From the NCBI GenBank assembly GCA_016791105.1, contig JAEUNM010000123.1:30704-94703 (forward strand): DNA of 64,000 bases, given 5' to 3'. The notes under the pieces are model-generated. The model was not told the DNA's origin. It saw nothing but the letters and a program-made list of their open reading frames with translations, and made no database searches. The first letter of the stretch is position 1; each line of letters starts with the position of its first letter. This document shows, one piece after another, positions 62,219 to 64,000 of the stretch. The translations under genes were made by a program, and so were the position numbers. The DNA is from Rhodocyclaceae bacterium. Lineage in GTDB: Bacteria > Pseudomonadota > Gammaproteobacteria > Burkholderiales > Rhodocyclaceae.

Positions 62219-63472
62219 TCAGGAAGCTGGCCGCACCCGATCTATGCGGACGCGCAGGTCGCGGCTGCCGGCTTGGGCCGGGGGGGCGAATCCTTCCGCG
62301 TCGCCGGGGCCGGGGGTGGCGGTGCCGCGCATGGATACGCGCGCGCCGACCACGACGGCATCGGCCGGGGCGGAGGCCGGTGCAGCGAAGCTGAAATCCA
62401 GCGGCAGGTCGCGCACGCTGTGTTTTTGCATCGCCAGCGGCATGCCGCCGCCGGGCGCGCGCACGAATATGAACAGCGTGGCGTCGGGCGGAATCGAGCT
62501 TTTGAGCGCCGGGTCCAGTTCCACGCGGCCAGCAAGCCAGGTCTGGCCGGCTGCCGCAGCGGTGGGTACGGCTGCAGGCGCTGTCGCGCGGGCGGGCGGT
62601 GCCCCGGCGGCGGCCATGGCCGGCGCGCCGCCACCCATGGCGGCGCGCGCTTCTTCGATATTGCCTTGCACCACGGCATGCATTTCGGAATCCGGCGGCA
62701 ACTGTTCCAGCAGTTGCGTCCATAGTTCTGCTGCGCGCTTGTAGTTCTTGCGCTCGAATGCGGCGCTGCCGGCCAGTGCCAGCGCTTTGGGTAGTTTGGG
62801 GTCTATGGCGAGCGCGCGTGTAATGAGGGCTTCGGGTTCGCCCAACAGCGAGCCGCCCGCTGCGGCGGCGCTCACGTCCGCATAGTCGGCCAGAAATTTG
62901 GCGTTTTTCGGGTCTTTTGCGAGCAGCTTGGCGTACACCTTGGCGGCTTCGTCAAAGCGCCCCATTACGGAATAAGAGCGCCCCAGCATGGTCCAGCCTT
63001 CGATGTTGTCCGGCTCGTTTTCCATGCGCGCGGCCAGTTTGGCAACCATCTGTTCGATCTGTTCGGGGGTGATGCGCTGTTGCGGGCGGGCGGCAATTTT
63101 GGCGGGGTCCAGCCCGTCCGGACTGCCCAGCCAGCCGTACAGGGCCAGCGCCGCGGCGGGCAGGCCGATGATTACCAGCGCCAGCGCGCTGCGCGAGGGG
63201 CCGGTGACGGCGGCCGGCTGCGCCGCGATGGCAGTGTCTTCGAGCACACGCGCCTGCAGTTCCGTGCGCACGGATTCGAATTCGGCGTCCGACACGCGGC
63301 CGGCGGCGTGGTCGGCTTCCAGATCGGCATATTGCTTGCGCAGCAAGGCCAGGCTGGCTTGCGCCTGGATGTTGGCATCGTTGGGCTCGGCGTGGCGGCG
63401 CAGCAGCGGCGGCAACAGGAATGATCCGGCGCCCAGTATGAGTAGCGCCGCGAATACGAAAAATAGGGTCAT
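62219..63472 (-). CDS. ccmI: Cytochrome c biogenesis protein CcmI (CycH)
   Basis: A 417-residue membrane-anchored TPR protein of the cytochrome c maturation (System I) pathway, holding apocytochrome c for heme ligation. An N-terminal helix (FFVFAALLILGAGSFLLPPLL), a cytoplasmic coiled region (LRKQYADLEADHAAGRVSDAEFE-type, typical CcmI), a second helix (ALVIIGLPAAALALYGWL), then TPR repeats (NIEGWTMLGRSYSVMGRFDEAAKVYAKLL-type, about 160-285) and a C-terminal periplasmic beta domain. Other ccm genes must lie outside the window, upstream on the reverse strand beyond 64 kb. Confidence 0.92.
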   Translation of the reverse strand: MTLFFVFAALLILGAGSFLLPPLLRRHAEPNDANIQAQASLALLRKQYADLEADHAAGRVSDAEFESVRTELQARVLEDTAIAAQPAAVTGPSRSALALVIIGLPAAALALYGWLGSPDGLDPAKIAARPQQRITPEQIEQMVAKLAARMENEPDNIEGWTMLGRSYSVMGRFDEAAKVYAKLLAKDPKNAKFLADYADVSAAAAGGSLLGEPEALITRALAIDPKLPKALALAGSAAFERKNYKRAAELWTQLLEQLPPDSEMHAVVQGNIEEARAAMGGGAPAMAAAGAPPARATAPAAVPTAAAAGQTWLAGRVELDPALKSSIPPDATLFIFVRAPGGGMPLAMQKHSVRDLPLDFSFAAPASAPADAVVVGARVSMRGTATPGPGDAEGFAPPAQAGSRDLRVRIDRVRPAS

Positions 63473-63600
63473 GTTTGCGGGAAGTTCAAATCCGGATGCA
63501 TTGGCGCCGGGCGCTGCCCCATGGCTGGGCAGCGAGGCAGGTTTTGAGTGGGGCGGCTTGCGTTGTGTCGGAGGCCAGTGCGTTCAAGCTGTGCCCGAAC

Positions 63601-63960
63601 CTGGGGGTGCGGGCGTCCCGCCCGCATTTAACCGTGAGTTGGGTTGATTCGCGGGCGAGACGCCCGCGCCCCCAGCGTGGGTGGGGTGCGGCCGCTTGCG
63701 TTGTGCAGGTGACCCGTGCGCTCAAGCGGTGCCCGAACCTGGGGGTGCGGGCGTCCCGCCCGCATTTAACCGTGAGTTGGGGTGATTCGCGGGCGAGACG
63801 CCCGCGCCCCCAGCGTGGGTGGGGTGCGGCCGCTTGCGGTGTGCAGGTGACCCGTGCGCTCAGGCGGTGCCCGAACCTGGGGGTGCGGGCGGCCCCCCCC
63901 CAATTTACCCAGAGGTGGGGTGAGTCGCGGGCGGCACGCCCGCGCCCCCGGCCGGGGGGG
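63601..63960. repeat. Three tandem 138-bp copies of repeat family B
   Basis: Units start CTGGGGGTGCGGGCG at 63601, 63739 and 63877, an exact 138-bp period. Each has GGGCGTCCCGCCCGCATTTA on one arm and GCGGGCGAGACGCCCGCGCC on the other. The third copy is degraded. The 63473-63600 stretch holds no gene. Confidence 0.88.
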
Positions 63961-64000
63961 GGGGAGGCCGGGGGCGGTGGAGGGGGGCCCCGGGCGGGCA
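63888..64000. other. Low-quality contig-end sequence
   Basis: The third repeat copy departs from the first two mainly by homopolymer runs (nine C near 63892, twelve or more G near 63953) and G/C substitutions (CCCAATTTACCCAGAGG in place of GCATTTAACCGTGAG). This is how reads decay at an assembly end, so bases here should not be trusted. Confidence 0.75.

Overview
The window reads as a chromosomal contig end from a GC-rich betaproteobacterium. The pyrG-kdsA-eno-ftsB block, a cbb3-oxidase/heme-type neighbourhood (hemN, TauE/SafE-like protein, small copper-type HMA protein), a PEP-CTERM protein and abundant short palindromic intergenic repeats all fit Betaproteobacteria such as Nitrosomonadales or Rhodocyclales. 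Genus cannot be named from sequence alone. No rRNA, tRNA, integrase or transposase gene was recognised.

Layout. 1-6 kb: partial hemN, TauE/SafE-like membrane protein, HMA protein, a MetX-like alpha/beta hydrolase lacking the usual nucleophile serine, then a cyclic-di-GMP-I riboswitch in front of a secreted zinc protease. 6-15.6 kb: glnS (reverse), pyrG, a small unknown gene overlapping a nucleotidyltransferase gene, kdsA, eno, ftsB, a SAF-domain oxidoreductase, and on the reverse strand dtd plus an NlpC/P60 lipoprotein. 15.8-19.7 kb: pstSCAB behind a Pho-box-like site. 20.9-24.6 kb: a 1234-residue FIST-PAS hybrid histidine kinase. 25-27 kb: a reverse three-gene cassette whose middle gene carries a protein-glutaminase Cys-His-Asp signature and looks like a secreted effector. 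27-30 kb: ABM-fold protein, aroE and aroD, separated by palindromic repeats. 30.7-33.7 kb: a TIR-WD40 protein divergent from homospermidine synthase. 34.4-39 kb: a LodB-like flavoprotein, a MauM/NapG-like ferredoxin and a LodA-like CTQ oxidase on the reverse strand.

39.3-57.2 kb holds a WYL regulator followed by a complete type I-G (formerly I-U) CRISPR-Cas locus: cas3 with a C-terminal HD domain, csx17, csb1, csb2, a cas4-cas1 fusion and cas2. A leader follows, then an array that I counted by hand as 93 repeats and 92 spacers. The first four cas genes are joined by identical 2-nt gaps. About 0.9 kb past the array a 22-nt piece of the repeat survives, so the array once extended further or was interrupted.

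57-64 kb contains palindromic and heptamer repeats, a PEP-CTERM protein, a likely vapC remnant, an emfourin-protealysin pair and ccmI. The final ~100 bases look like degraded contig-end sequence. The accessory genes (CRISPR, TIR-WD40, effector cassette, LodA/LodB set) are separated by several families of extragenic palindromes that recur in tandem at fixed periods (197, 162-174, 138 bp).
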